Origin: Tipula vernalis
Lineage: Eukaryota; Arthropoda; Insecta; Diptera; Tipulidae
Reading direction: 5' to 3'
Assembly (NCBI GenBank): GCA_958295665.1
Contig: OY282558.1
Span: forward strand, 139,232,577 to 139,296,576
DNA: 64,000 nucleotides
Below, in pieces: positions 52,372 through 64,000 of this stretch (positions are counted from its first letter, which is position 1; each line of letters opens with the position of its first letter). The notes under the pieces are model-generated. The model did not search any database and was not told the origin of the DNA. It was given only the letters and a program-made list of their open reading frames with translations. The position numbers were made by a program, and so were the translations under genes.

Positions 52372-54302
52372 CACTGAAAAAAATATATTGCATTTTATTT
52401 ACGAATGGCGTTCATTAACCATAATTCGTACTATTAAAGTAAAAATTACTATATTTACGTAAAAAAAACCAAATTTAGAAAAATTCATGAAAATTGCGTT
52501 AATAGTACGAATCACAGTTGATAAACTAAAAAATGGTTTAATTTATTGTACTATACGTATAACACATTCACATGTTGTTTGCGTATTAGTGAAACTTGTA
52601 TGATTTTATTTAAAAAACATATTTATGAACAGTTCATAATATTTATGAATAAGAAAATTTATTTTAAATACTTATTGTTCATCATATTAACGAAAGTGGC
52701 TCTATAGTACATGAATATTACGAATAAATTCATATGCGTAACGATTCCATTACATTTTTATTTGTCCGAATATATCAAATTTCATAATTGCATAATGTAT
52801 ACGAATTTGTTCGTATTATTAATGATTGGATGAATCTATTCTGACATCTACGAAAATTACGTAAAGTAAATAAATTGCATACGCTTTATTATTAACTAAT
52901 ATCGGGCGGCTTGAAAGGACCGTTTACATAGTTTGAAAAATCGTGAGAAATTAAAATAATTTTTGTGTGTTGAAAATCAGGTAAATATGGTATTTTATGT
53001 CCGTGTTTTCGTTTTAATAAGAACTTAAATATAAAATCATCGCTTTTGTGATCGATGATTAATTCTTATTGCGTGAAATTAAAACGAAAACACTTTTGTT
53101 TGAAAAACCCTAAAATTCATTGTAATGTGTTAATTTATAATTTATGTGATTTATTATTGTGTTAGTAATACCTTTGCTTTATTATGGTGCGTCTGTAAAA
53201 AAATGTTTACTATTCCAAATTTTGCCGATCCTGCAAATCAAGATATTTCAGCAACACTTGGAGAAAATGGTGAATTAAACTCGCTTTTGGAGTACCTATT
53301 TGGATCATATCAGGTAACAAACAGAAGAAAGTATCCAAATAGAAGAAACCAAAAAAATAAAGGAATTACAAAACGAAATTTTAAGTTTTTTATTTCTTTA
53401 CAACTGTGCTGTACAGATTTTTCGAATTTAGTCAGTAGTTATTTTGAATCACTATATATAAATATTATGTAATTTTGATTATCAATTATGAACTCGTTCC
53501 TGCATTTTATGAATTATTTTCAATATATTTATGAAAATAATCATCATATTTGTGAATTATTCATAACCAATGTGCACTCCATTCTTCCTACATATGAATA
53601 ATGAATTTCTAACTTAAATGTATGAATTTATTCGTTAATGTGATTTACCATTTCATTAATATTATGAAAAATTTCATCTTATCTTCTATTTCTTACGTTA
53701 ATAATAAGAACCTGTTCATCCACAAATGCTATTAGCTCCATTAAAATTATAACGTTTTTCGTATCTTATATGAATCGAATCATAAATACTACAACGTAAG
53801 TAGTCAACATTAAAATAAATTTTTTTATCTGTTTAACTTATCGTACACAATAAATAATTGAACACACCAATTGAAGTTAATATTTTTATTTACGTTTATT
53901 TATTTTTTTTATTTTAAATTAATTTATTACAAAGTTTTTTTATATTTTTTTTTACCACCATTTTGTCACCAGCTAATATTTTGCCGGCTAACACCACGAG
54001 CTATGTGTTTTCGCTTTAGAGATTGAGATGAGACTAATTTTAATTTTTAATTTTATTTTGTTTGTCGCTTCACATGGAAGAGACAGTAAGTTTACTTGTC
54101 CTTCTATGTATAAGGTGTTTCCGTTTGCGTCTGTTCTGACCGTGTGGCGGCGAACGCATGCATAAATGCGTGAACCGCCACAAACTATATTAACGTATGA
54201 TTTTCGTTCTATTAACGAAGGGTCGTATCGGCTCAGTTTTGACGAATTTTTCTTACTATTAATGTAGTTTTTGTCTACATTGATGCAGGATTTTTTTCAG
54301 TG
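52372..54302. mobile_element. Terminal-inverted-repeat element starting CACTGAAAAAAAT
   Basis: The left edge CACTGAAAAAAATATATTGC and the right edge, reverse-complemented CACTGAAAAAAATCCTGC, match closely. The interior is full of short TATGAAT/TTCGTAAT words at both sides (52600-52860, 53500-53780) that look like subterminal repeats. A 16-bp perfect inverted repeat lies at 53003-53018/53078-53093. The frame at 53146-53472 (108 codons) matches nothing known. No clean target duplication found. Confidence 0.55.
54143..54182. repeat. Palindromic hairpin TGTGGCGG…CCGCCACA
   Basis: An 8-bp perfect outer stem (54143-54150 with 54175-54182) continues as ACGCAT/ATGCGT after a small internal loop. GC-rich in AT-rich surroundings. 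Confidence 0.6.
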
Positions 54303-55050
54303 CAGTATCATTGTAACAAATTAAAATATCAAATGTCAAATTAAGCCAAGTTATAAGTCAATTTGCATTAATACGTATTTAATTCACAATAAGCATATAA
54401 ATGGGTCCAATGAAATGGATAACCTTTTGTTACAGCTCGCCTGAATATAACAAGATATCATACAATTACATAACTGTCGAAAAAAAAAAAAAATCACATC
54501 CCATTGCTATTTTCGTATCCCGAAATGTAAATGGCAATCACAAAATTTTATTAAATTATAAATTCATTTATTGAATTTCATTATATTTCAACATCATATT
54601 TCGTCTACCCGATCCCCTTCATTATTATATGTACTTGTACCACACATACCGTCTATAATGTACAAAAGAGATTTATTCAGTCATTTGTAAGTTTGGAGCT
54701 CAATCATGTGGAAATTTGCTATTGCTGCCTGTCATATGTACAAGTATATAAGCGACACAATGTCACGATATAAAAACGACATAATGGATATGAAAATTGT
54801 TAATTTTTGTTGTTAAATTTATTGCTGAAATTGATAATTTAATTAAATCAAAAAAAAAAATTTTTTTTCTTGCTGTTGTGTCGTTGAAAATTGATAAATC
54901 AATTAGAAAATACGTTATCCCTTTTTGTACACGATGATGATGATGATGATGATGATGTTGTTGCATATGGCTGAAAAAAAAAATCGTTACGTTGTTTATT
55001 TTATGAAACATTTATGATTTATATAACGATAATAATTTTTTGTTTTGTTT
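54303..55050. other. AT-rich non-coding with (GAT)n microsatellite
   Basis: Contains eight or nine GAT units at about 54932-54957. The minus-strand polyhistidine string there is a microsatellite translation. No gene seen. Confidence 0.7.
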
Positions 55051-55063
55051 TGTTTCGTTTCAG

Positions 55064-55096
55064 GTAAGAAATAATATTTCGGGCCTCACAGCACCA
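55064..55096 (+). other. Possible first coding exon of a host gene
   Basis: A pyrimidine-rich tract ending TTTCGTTTCAG (55063) is followed by about 30 bp with CACCATGAGAATGATGAG and then GTACTTAT. An exon of this size with an ATG in good context is possible, and the following AT-rich 55.1-64 kb would be a long intron. Without a second exon this is weak. Confidence 0.2.
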
Positions 55097-55099
55097 TGA

Positions 55100-58000
55100 G
55101 AATGATGAGGTACTTATTTTGTTATGATTAATTTGACGTTAATTAAAATTTTTTGTTCGATTAATTAGATACGATTTAAATTGACTATTAATCATCGTGC
55201 AGCCACCCAGATTATTAAGCGTTGTGTAACGAACGTGACGTTGCCATTTTTGTCACTATTTTGTTTAAGTCTGAATATTGTCGGTTTATTTTTTTTTATT
55301 TAACAAATATTACAACTGAATGCAAATTCATCTACTAATTTATCTATGTTTGAGGAGTATAACCCATTGGTTAGCTCCAAGTTGGTTACTTTATTAATTT
55401 AACTACCCTATTTCTAAGGGCTTCGAGCGGCTTTCGTTCGTCGAAGCCGTCTTACTGGGTTTGGGTTGATGACTTTTGGGTTTCTATATTGTCTCCAGTT
55501 TACGCATATTGCAATTTACGCATAGTTTTGTGCTTTTTTAAAGTATATAGAGTATTGGTCCCAGAATACTTCCTTTGTCGATCAGCTAGATATTACTTTA
55601 TCGGTTCATGAAGTAACTAGTTAACTCCCAGGCAATTTTATATTTTATTCTATACTGGGGTGATTTCCAACAAATTAAAGTATTCGTCTAAGCAATTTAA
55701 TCTCCCATCTTTCAAAATTTTCGTAAACTACGGGGGAAATAAGGTACACAGTAATGGTAATGAAACCAATTAATTTTTATTAAAAATCAAACAAAACATT
55801 CGTATATATGATTCACATAATGTACATTCATTTACCTACACCAAACAAATCGAAAATTTAGATAAATAACAACAGCAACTAAACAGAGGTTATACTCTAA
55901 CATTCGTATTTAGTTTTTATCAAAATGATTAAGATAAATAAAATATTTTTTTTGTGTTAAATACAAACGATCCATTCCACGTACCAAAAATTATATTGAT
56001 ATGAGCGGGAAAATAATTTTTCCACCCTCTCACAAAATCGTTTTCCTCCTCATTGTCTCGGCAAAAATTGAAAATCTTTTTGTTGTTTCGAAATAATTTT
56101 TTTTTTGTTGATATTTAATGAAAATTAATTAAATTACTTAGGTCACACGTAGATGCGGTAGAGTTCAATAACGATACATACTGAAATGAAGTTTTTATGA
56201 TATGAGTCTGTCTATCTACTTGTATTTATATAAAACTACTGGATAGATATAGTCCAATCGCTATAGTTGGTTTGAGGTGCTTGAAAAAAGGATTATTTGA
56301 GTGTATACGTACAATAGATTTTCACATTAACACTTACGGACGAAAACATACCTCAATTCGTTATATAGTCTATATGGACTTTAGGATGATAGTTATTTGG
56401 ATAGTTGAAAAATAATTTTTGTATACTTGTACGTATGTACATCTCATACCATAACAATCCTACCCCTTTTGTTGTTGTTGCATTTTAATATTTTATTAAT
56501 ACCAACTCTCTAATGGATTATGATTCATTAGAAGCTGGATCAAAAAAATATATACTCGTTGTACTTTATTAAATTGAAGATACAGATTATCTGGTAGGCA
56601 TGGTTATCGGTTTTCAGGTATGGTTCATTGACTTTGTTTTATATGTATTAACATTACAATACGGATTAGTTTTGGTTTTCATTAAAAATAATTGAACTAA
56701 TATGGTTCTTTTGATTGCCCTCGAGGAAACTCTTCGATTTTTAATCGGATTAAAATGACTACAATACCACTGTAAATATTTAATTGACTCATACGATTAC
56801 ATATTATCGTTGATCCAACAATAATGGCAGCGCCAAAGAAAATTCAAAGAGAAACTTGAATTTTTAATGTCAACATTTGATTTTTACCTTAATTTTAAAG
56901 ATTTAATTTGAAGAAAGAACGCAAAGCTAACTTTCACCTAATTTCTGAAATTAAAAATTGAAATTAATTTACAGATTAAAATTTTTTCAAGAAAAATCTA
57001 GAAATAGCATCAATTTTGAAACGTAGAATTTAAAGGAAAATTTTTATAAATTTTTGTTGACGGTAAAAATTAAGGATCTGTAAAATTCTAAAAAGCCTAT
57101 TGCTTAAAAATTTCAAATTTTGCAAATGCATAAATCAAAATGTTTATTTCATGCTTTCAAATTAAATAAAAATAGTTTAAAGTTTTAAAAATTCAAATGA
57201 AATTTTAAGTTTTTGAAGTTAACATGTGAAAACTTTCAGTCTAACCTGGAATGTAAAAAATTAAAATTCCACTGCCTTATGAAATTTAAAGATTAATTTC
57301 GAAATTTTGTTACAACTCAAACGGAAATTCCTATTATACTCGTAGATTTAGTTTTCCGATTGAATAAAATTTAAATTTTTCAAATTTCAAGAATATTTAA
57401 TTTTATAAAAACTTGGATAGATTGTTATTGAATTTTTTAAAATTCTCATGTCATTTTAGGTTTTCGACATTCCACAATTGGAATTTGATTCCACAATTTT
57501 TTTAAAAGTTGTTTAATATTTAAAAAAATTATTCAGACTAACTTTTAAATTTTGAAGATTGAAATTTTTAAACTTCTGAATAATTAAATTCTGAATATTC
57601 ACACTTCGGTAATTTATTAATTAACGTTAAATATTAATTTGGTATGAGGAAGGGGATAAGTATGAGAAAGCAAACATTTAATGTACTGCCTCAATTTTAA
57701 CTTGATGATACAATTTTCTTGAATTTTGATAAAGATCTATCGCGAAAAATTAATAAATCTTGTTAGACGTAAAATATTTTAATTTCAAAACATTGCAAAA
57801 ATTATGTCGAAAATTTAGAATTTTTTATGCAACAAAAAGTGACTCCTGTATTTTAAAGATTAGCTATTTAAAGCACTAGCACATAAAAAACACGAAATTT
57901 TTGATACTTTACATAGACTGAAACTAATGTTTAGAAAAACAAAAAAATCTTTAGTATTTTTGCTTAGGTCGACACTTGAAAATTAAAAAATTCTTGTTAG

Positions 58001-59615
58001 TAAAATATTTCGACAATATACGAGTTAGAATATAGTACTTCTGTTGATTTTTCCATTTTTTCCAAGCCATCAAAAAATTAAATCCTCAATTTTTTTAATC
58101 CGAAGTCGTTTCAGTTTCTCATGGTCATCTAGAAATTTTTCGAATTCAGATTTTTCTTCTACTTCTTCAAAAGCATTTTCTTGCTGGTTAATAATACTCT
58201 AACCTTGGGGTTGACTGTTGCGACGATATTTGAGATTTTTTCTAGGGTAAGATCCATTTTAGGAGAGAAATAAAATGCTGAGTTGATAGTCGGTTTGTAT
58301 TTTTCCGACTTCGACCTCGTCTCCGACTCCGCTAAAATAGTCCGACTCCTCGACTCCGACTTGCGACTCCGACTTCCGTAAATATTAAAAAGTTCTCAAG
58401 TTGTCGCCAACTTATTCTTAGGATTTTATTATTTGCAACATTTAGGCTGTTTTTACCTACATAAACCCTCAAATTTTAAAAATTTCAGAAAAAGCAAAAC
58501 GAATACCGAATTTTAAAATTTCATAAAAATTCCAATGTTTAAATTTCACAAAGCTATAAAAATTTAAACTGAAACTAACTAATCTGCAATCAAATAACGA
58601 ATTTCGTAAATTTCGTTTTTTTAATTTTGTTGGATTGGACATTTAATTTCGAAATTCTATGGAAATTCAGTCGGAATTCAGAATTTTTATATTTTATTGA
58701 AAAAAAAATTAATCGAAATTAATCTTAATTGCCAAACTCGTAAAGCTGATAAACTTGATAATTTTCAAAAATTATCTCAATTGAAATTTACTCTTAAAAT
58801 TATTTCAAAGATTAAATCGATGTTTAAACTACTGGATAACTAAAATACAATGATTCTATTTTGATTTTACTGAACTGATAAATTTCGTATTTTTTCGTAA
58901 TTGGTTGAATTAGAAAATTTGAATTTCGAAATGCTGTGGCAGCTCGAACAGAATTTAGAATTTTTTCATTTAAATGAATTTCATAAAATTCTATTAATTA
59001 ATTAATAAAATTAGAATGTTCAAAATTAGGTTTAACGTAAATGAGAAAATTTATTTAACGGAAACTTGAAACCCTATAATAGTATGAGAATTTTATGAAA
59101 TTCAAGAATTACGAAAATCTAAATTCTAACTGAATTTTTGATCTACAGAAGTGAATATCGATGTTATTTTGTTATAATTCGAATTTAGCCAAACTTTAGA
59201 ATTTTTGTAAATATTAAGAAATACTCAAGTTTTAGCCAATTTTTTTTTCAAAATTTCCTAATTTTACAGTCTGTTTTTACCTCCATCAAACCTATAATTT
59301 CAAAATTTCAAAAGCACCAGAACGAATACCGAATTTTTAAAATTGACAAATTTCGAATTCCAATATTTAAATTTCAAGAAACTACGAAAATTTAAACTTT
59401 CAGTTTAAACTGTTATGAATTAAGGCAATTTCAATTTTTTTTTAAATCTTGTTGGATTGCACAATTAATTACCAAATTCGAAAAGCTGAGAAATTAAATT
59501 TTAAAAATATTTCCAGTTTCGCAAAATTCAGAAATAAACCTTGAATTATTAGGATTCGCTTCTATCGATCAAAATTTAGCAAAAAATTGGTTAAATTTCA
59601 TAAGATTTGAGGAAG
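55100..59615. other. AT-rich intron-like DNA
   Basis: About 4.5 kb with monotonous AAATTT/GAATTT words and no recognisable gene. Within it is a short minisatellite of CGACTCCGACT units at 58305-58378. Confidence 0.6.
58305..58378. repeat. CGACTCCGACTC minisatellite
   Basis: Six or seven irregular CCGACT(C/T)C units, embedded in AT-rich DNA. Confidence 0.75.
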
Positions 59616-59619
59616 GTGC

Positions 59620-61480
59620 AATTAGTTTTTTTTGAGGCTGGACCATTTGACTCTATTGAGGGCTATTGCTTTCAGTTCTCCCCATGATTTACCGAGTTCC
59701 TTCGACTAGCATCGTCCTTTTCCAAGTTAAAGCTAGTCTTCCCACTTTTAGTTTTCCTTGCAGATTCCATTCTAATGACATCCATGTTATGTAATTAGAA
59801 GGTCTTCTCAGTGTGTGGCGGAATAATCTTCTTCTGATTCGTATTTCGGTCTCAATGGGTGTTTATGTTGTTTGCAGCAGAAACTATGTATACTATATGT
59901 TGCTGATGGTGTTTGGCCAGAAGCATTTTACCCGTCTTCTAAGGCATTTATTCACAAACACCTGGAGTCTTCTTGTGATCTTTTCTGTGTACTGATTTTA
60001 CACATGCGTTGAACATTCACATCTTTGTGTTTATTGACAGGACAGACGCATTCTAGACCCTGTGGAGCACATTGAAAGTATTTCTTGCTCTGTTGATGCG
60101 TTGGCTTATGTTTACTTCAGTGCTGTTTGTTTTTGCCACAGTACAACCAAGGTATACGAATTTTTTAACCTATTCGACTGGCTTGTTATTGATGACGATT
60201 GGTGTGCTACTGTTCGTTTTCAGTTTCATGGCTTTTATTATACTGATGTTGATTTTGAGACCAACTTCATGTATTAGGTCTGACAGCTTCTGTAGTTTCT
60301 GCTGTATGTCGGCATACTTGTATGTTGGCAGGCACATGTCATCTGGGTAGTCTGGATCATAGAGTCGCCTTAGTGGTCCCCATTGGGTACCATTTGGTGA
60401 TGTCGAGTTTGCGCATTGCGTTGTCCAGTACTATCAAGAGCAGTAGTAGAGATATGGTACATTCTTGCCTTACTCCTCGTGAGTTGAAGTATTAATCACT
60501 TTGGTTTCCTTTGTGTTAAACCTTATTTCCAGCATCCGGTACATTTATTGGATTAATTCAATTATTTTCTTCGGTATGCCGCTTTCGCAAAGTGGTTTCC
60601 TTATTGCGCCTCTGTTGATGACAAAGTCGTTGGGGCGATTCTTTGAACTGGTTGGGGCGATTCTTTGAATAGAATTTTTTGTATCAGTGTTTCTCAATCG
60701 ATTGATGTTAAGCTTCTTCCGATTTTTCTTCATGTGTGTTTCTACAGTGGCTGGTTTGACTTTGAAAGTTGCTATTACTAGTTGGTGGTCGCTGTGAACG
60801 ACTGCTCCTCGCATTATTCTGACTTCATGAAGGAAAGTTAGGAATTTCTTATTTACCAGTAAATGATCAATTTGGTTCTGGTCCTGCCATCTGGTGATGT
60901 CCAAGTGTATTTGTTTATATCTTTGTGTGAGATTTTGCTACCTCCTATGAATAGTTGGTTTGTGATACAATAGTCGATGAGTCTATCTCCATTGTTGTTT
61001 CGTTTAACACCTAACGCACATTTACATCTGCCTCTTCCGTAGGTGCATAGCACTGTGTGATTGTTGTGTTTCGTAGTTTCGAATGAAATCGTGCTGTTAT
61101 TATTCTGCTCCATTCTAGTAGTGCCTTCTTTCCTTTCGCTATTGTTAGAATGCCTACGCCTTGTTCATTTATATCTGCTCTACCAGAGTACATCAGATAA
61201 TTACCCGTGCTGGTTGTAAGTTCTCCACTATTTTTCCATCTTACTTTGCTTAGGCCTAGTGTCTGGATGAACTATCGCGTCATTTTTTTCTCTTCTTGTG
61301 CTAACCTTGATGTTTCTTTTAGAGTTCTGATGTTCCGGTTTCTAATTCGCGCCCGTGTATGACAGCCTATGGTCGATATTTGTGTTGTTTGCCGGTTTGT
61401 ATTATTTCTTCTAGTATTTTTTCTGTAATCATTTTTAGTTTCAGATTAATGAATGATTGGTCCATTGAATACTAGCCAGT
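59620..61480 (-). pseudogene. RTE-type LINE, endonuclease and RT pieces
   Basis: From 61450 down on the minus strand: NRNIRTLKETSRLAQEEKK and LGLSKVRWKNSGEL. Then the apurinic-type endonuclease blocks LMYSGRADINEQGVGILTIA, ARFHSKLRNTTITQCYAPT, LFIGGSKISHKDINKYTW and GAVVHSDHQLVIATFKV (SDH catalytic end). A deletion follows; then the RT with a decayed catalytic box YPDDMCLPTYKYADIQQKL (about 60350) and FVYLGCTV; then the C-terminal LRRPSNYITWMSLEWNLQGK and GRLALTWKRTM. Many stops and shifts. This domain order is that of RTE elements. Confidence 0.8.
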
Positions 61481-61489
61481 TTCCAGGGC

Positions 61490-63300
61490 TACTGGATGAG
61501 GTATACTGGCATACCGAGGGAGATTCTCATACTAACATCATCATGATTTTTACTACTATGTGCTCATTAGAATTAATAATTGAGTTTCAAAACATTCTAA
61601 ATATGCAAATTATTTTTAGGATTTATTAAAAATTGAATTTCAAAATTAGATTTAATGCAAATTTGAAAATTAAGTCAGCGAAAATTAAAAGCCACTCGTT
61701 AAATGAGTTTCCCACTTGTTAAAATCGAATTTTTATCCAAAATTTAGAATTTTTGTAGATAATAATTTTCATAAAATTTGGTTCTCAATTTTCCACTAAC
61801 TAATTTTAAAAATTTCAATATTTTGTTTGATTTTTACAAATTTTAAACACAATTTCCTATTTTTAAAGAATTTAAATTTGATCGAAATGAGGAATGGTAT
61901 CATCATCACTTTTGAGATTATTTCGAAATTTTTGATGCTTTATCACATAAAGATTTTTAAAGTAAACGAAACTAAACTTGATTCATTTCAATGGGCTCAA
62001 ATAAAACGAAACATTTTGCAACTCAATGCCATATAAAGAATTTAGATATCACGTTGTGTTTCGTCTACTCACGAAATCAGATACTTAGGCTGGACAATAG
62101 GAAGAAATAAGTTTTTACTAAAAGCTTTACTTGTTTATAGGTACAAGGAACACTTTTAGGGAACCAATAAAAATTTCCGACATTTGTAGTTATACCACTC
62201 ATAGTTATTTAATTTATGGCACATTACTCCACACTTATACGCCACTCAGCCGGACTGGAAATATCAGTAAAATTAAGTCAGAAATATAGAAGTTTTTGTG
62301 CCAAATTTTTGAAACACAAAATAACTTGTCATCCTAATTTATGTCTCTAAAGAAAATACAAAATTTTTCAAGGATGTTAAAACATTTGAAATTCCTATTT
62401 CGCGAACTTAGAAAATTTGAGACTGAATTTGACGTTTGGAATAAACGTCCAGTCTTTTCGTTCCAGTCTTTCGTCATAAACATTGTTTAACGTTTTCTGC
62501 TAAATTTTTGCAGAATTAAGAAAATTTAAGAAATTAAACATCAATTTTAAGAATTGAATTTCATAAATTTTTGAATAATGATAGTTTAGGGATTTGTCTG
62601 AAATTCAGTATTGTAAAAAAGTGAATTGTTCGAATTTTATAACATTTCAATAAAATTAATGTTTAGCATATGTATTGCCATATTGAGACTGGATTTTAAA
62701 TCAACGATCGAATTTCGATAAATTCTGAGCAACGAAAATTCAGGGAAAATAATTAATTTAAAATGGCGTTTTGTAAATTTCTCAACAATGAAATTACGAA
62801 TTATTATAAATTTTATTGATTCAATTTCGGAAAGGTATAAAATTTAGGTTTCTTAAAGTTTCTGGACTTAGGTGGGTAAATGTTCTACAAATTCTAAATA
62901 AATTTGAAAGTGCATTTATTTTCAAATGAAAAATCGAATTTCGTTAATTTCCGAACAATGATTTCCTAATTTCATAAAACTTCTGAATGTTAATGCCCGG
63001 AAAAACCAGTTTTTAATTTTTAAAAGCTAATGAAGGATTCTGTAAAGAAAATTCTGAAAATAAAACCTGGATCTTGAATTTTAAAATTCGAAATTTATAA
63101 AATTCTGAATAATGAAAATTGAAAGGATTTACAAAACATTTAAAAAAATTTGAATACCTAATATGGTACAAAGTGCAAGTATGTTGTAAATTTCAACTTT
63201 TGATCGAATTATTTGACATTTTGAAAGAGAAATGTTAGGATTTTTATGAACGAATTTTAAATGTCTAAATTTCAATTTTTTACAATTTAAATTCTATTTA
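61490..63300. other. AT-rich intron-like DNA
   Basis: Same AAATTT-rich composition as 55.1-59.6 kb; no gene, repeat array or terminal repeat recognised. Confidence 0.6.
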
Positions 63301-63334
63301 TTTATTGTTTATTTTTTACAAACTGTTTTGGGGC

Positions 63335-63595
63335 TCAAGGTGCTTCAAATGCTTGCGCGTCTTTTAACTTTCTACACAATAAGCAGTAACCAAATCGAAG
63401 CAGTACTTTTGTAGGTTCGTTTGTATTCGTCTGACGCGAAAGTTGGGTAGGCCCATAAATTCTACGTTCAAACAGGTAACGTCGTAACTGTTCGTCACCA
63501 GCACCGATCATATTCAAATAATCCAATAAATAAAATTTATTTTGGATCCTTTTCCTATCGGAATTCGAACTCAGTAGGGCAGAGCGTAATAAAAT
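63335..63595 (-). CDS. Unrecognised ~85-codon frame with polyadenylation signal
   Basis: The open minus frame enters near 63595 and reads through SNSDRKRIQNKFYLLDYLNM, GDEQLRRYLFERRIYGP and LLRFGYCLLCRKLKDAQ to a stop at 63337. AATAAA sequences follow the stop within ~35 bp (63303-63318). The charged/aromatic composition is unlike the surrounding AT-rich DNA. It could be a last exon of a host gene or a transposon tail. No family recognised and no start codon at its 5' edge. Confidence 0.3.
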   Translation of the reverse strand: MLLRSALLSSNSDRKRIQNKFYLLDYLNMIGAGDEQLRRYLFERRIYGPTQLSRQTNTNEPTKVLLRFGYCLLCRKLKDAQAFEAP

Positions 63596-63599
63596 AAGT

Positions 63600-64000
63600 T
63601 TTCACATAATTCAATTGTTTTTCTTTTCAATTCAAACTCAAACATCGCTGGATTTTAAATAAATAAATAAGATAACACTGGGGGCTGGGGCAAAATGATA
63701 TAAGCTGTGGGGTAATATAATCCACTTCTTTTATTTGCAACTATTGCATTTAAATCCTCGAGAAATCAATTGCTGGTTTGTACACCGGTAATGAATAACC
63801 CAGAACAGTAATCGCATCATTGTATCCAATTTTCACTAGGTTTGCTTTAACTCCACAAATCATCACAAACTAGACATCTGGTATCTTCTTGCGACTCAGC
63901 AGGTTTGCATTTTTTTTCTTCGGTTCAGATTCATATTCATTTTTGCTTATTCACTTTAATCTTTAATTTTTCACATTTCACCAAAACTTTGGAAGGTAAA
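63600..64000. other. Unassigned end of window
   Basis: AT-rich; no gene or repeat recognised. Confidence 0.5.

Noticed and set aside
54763..55011. Minus frame with eight consecutive histidines
   Set aside because: Translation of a (GAT)n microsatellite in AT-rich DNA.
63545..63580. GAGTTCGAATTCC resembling a tRNA B box on the minus strand
   Set aside because: No A box or cloverleaf could be drawn upstream; too little for a tRNA or SINE call.

Overview
This window is transposon-dense, AT-rich genomic DNA from an insect or close arthropod relative. No host gene can be named with confidence. The repertoire (insect-type piggyBac with TTAA ends, mariner, PIF/Harbinger, BEL/Pao with an env-like tail, Ty3/gypsy, RTE and other LINEs, Helitron) and the very short introns (about 55-85 bp) support that assignment. 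It rests on family recognition by eye, not on a database search.

Region 1-25.5 kb is one deeply nested stack. A mariner-like relic flanks a piggyBac-like element on the minus strand (443-25490), which has TTAA at both ends, matching termini and matching CACCCGGGTGGCCA subterminal motifs. Its transposase reads from 25163 down to 841 but is split by two intruders. The first is a 17.1-kb DNA transposon (1022-18123) with ~30-bp terminal inverted repeats and a perfect 8-bp target duplication (CTCCAGAC); removing it and one duplication copy restores the piggyBac reading frame. That transposon carries one long intact gene (5716-8970, 1084 aa) joining a DDE-type transposase core, a Ulp1-like cysteine protease and a C-terminal PHD-like finger. 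It also carries ~49 copies of a 177-bp satellite (9127-17883). Its left arm holds a decayed Ty3/gypsy copy that itself contains LINE fragments. The second intruder, at 18.98-24.52 kb, is a set of 7-bp (GAATACW)n arrays separating four near-identical copies of a piggyBac segment and a broken Helitron helicase.

Region 25.5-40.7 kb holds a broken mariner, a decayed RNA-virus helicase fragment (28.64-29.10 kb) bracketed by an inverted minisatellite motif, a gypsy integrase fragment, and several families of degenerate tandem repeats in both orientations.

Region 40.7-50.5 kb is a decayed BEL/Pao retroelement on the minus strand (Gag, protease, RT, RNase H, integrase, truncated env-like region, 5' LTR/PBS side). 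It is interrupted by an apparently intact PIF/Harbinger transposon (42321-45295, CAG duplication, spliced transposase plus Myb-like partner) and by a LINE/SINE-type insertion.

Region 50.5-64 kb is mostly non-coding: two terminal-inverted-repeat elements, an RTE-type LINE on the minus strand (59.6-61.5 kb), AT-rich intron-like DNA, and a few possible but unproven host exons. Nearly everything recognisable is selfish DNA; the best candidates for still-functional genes are the Ulp1/PHD transposase and the Harbinger pair.
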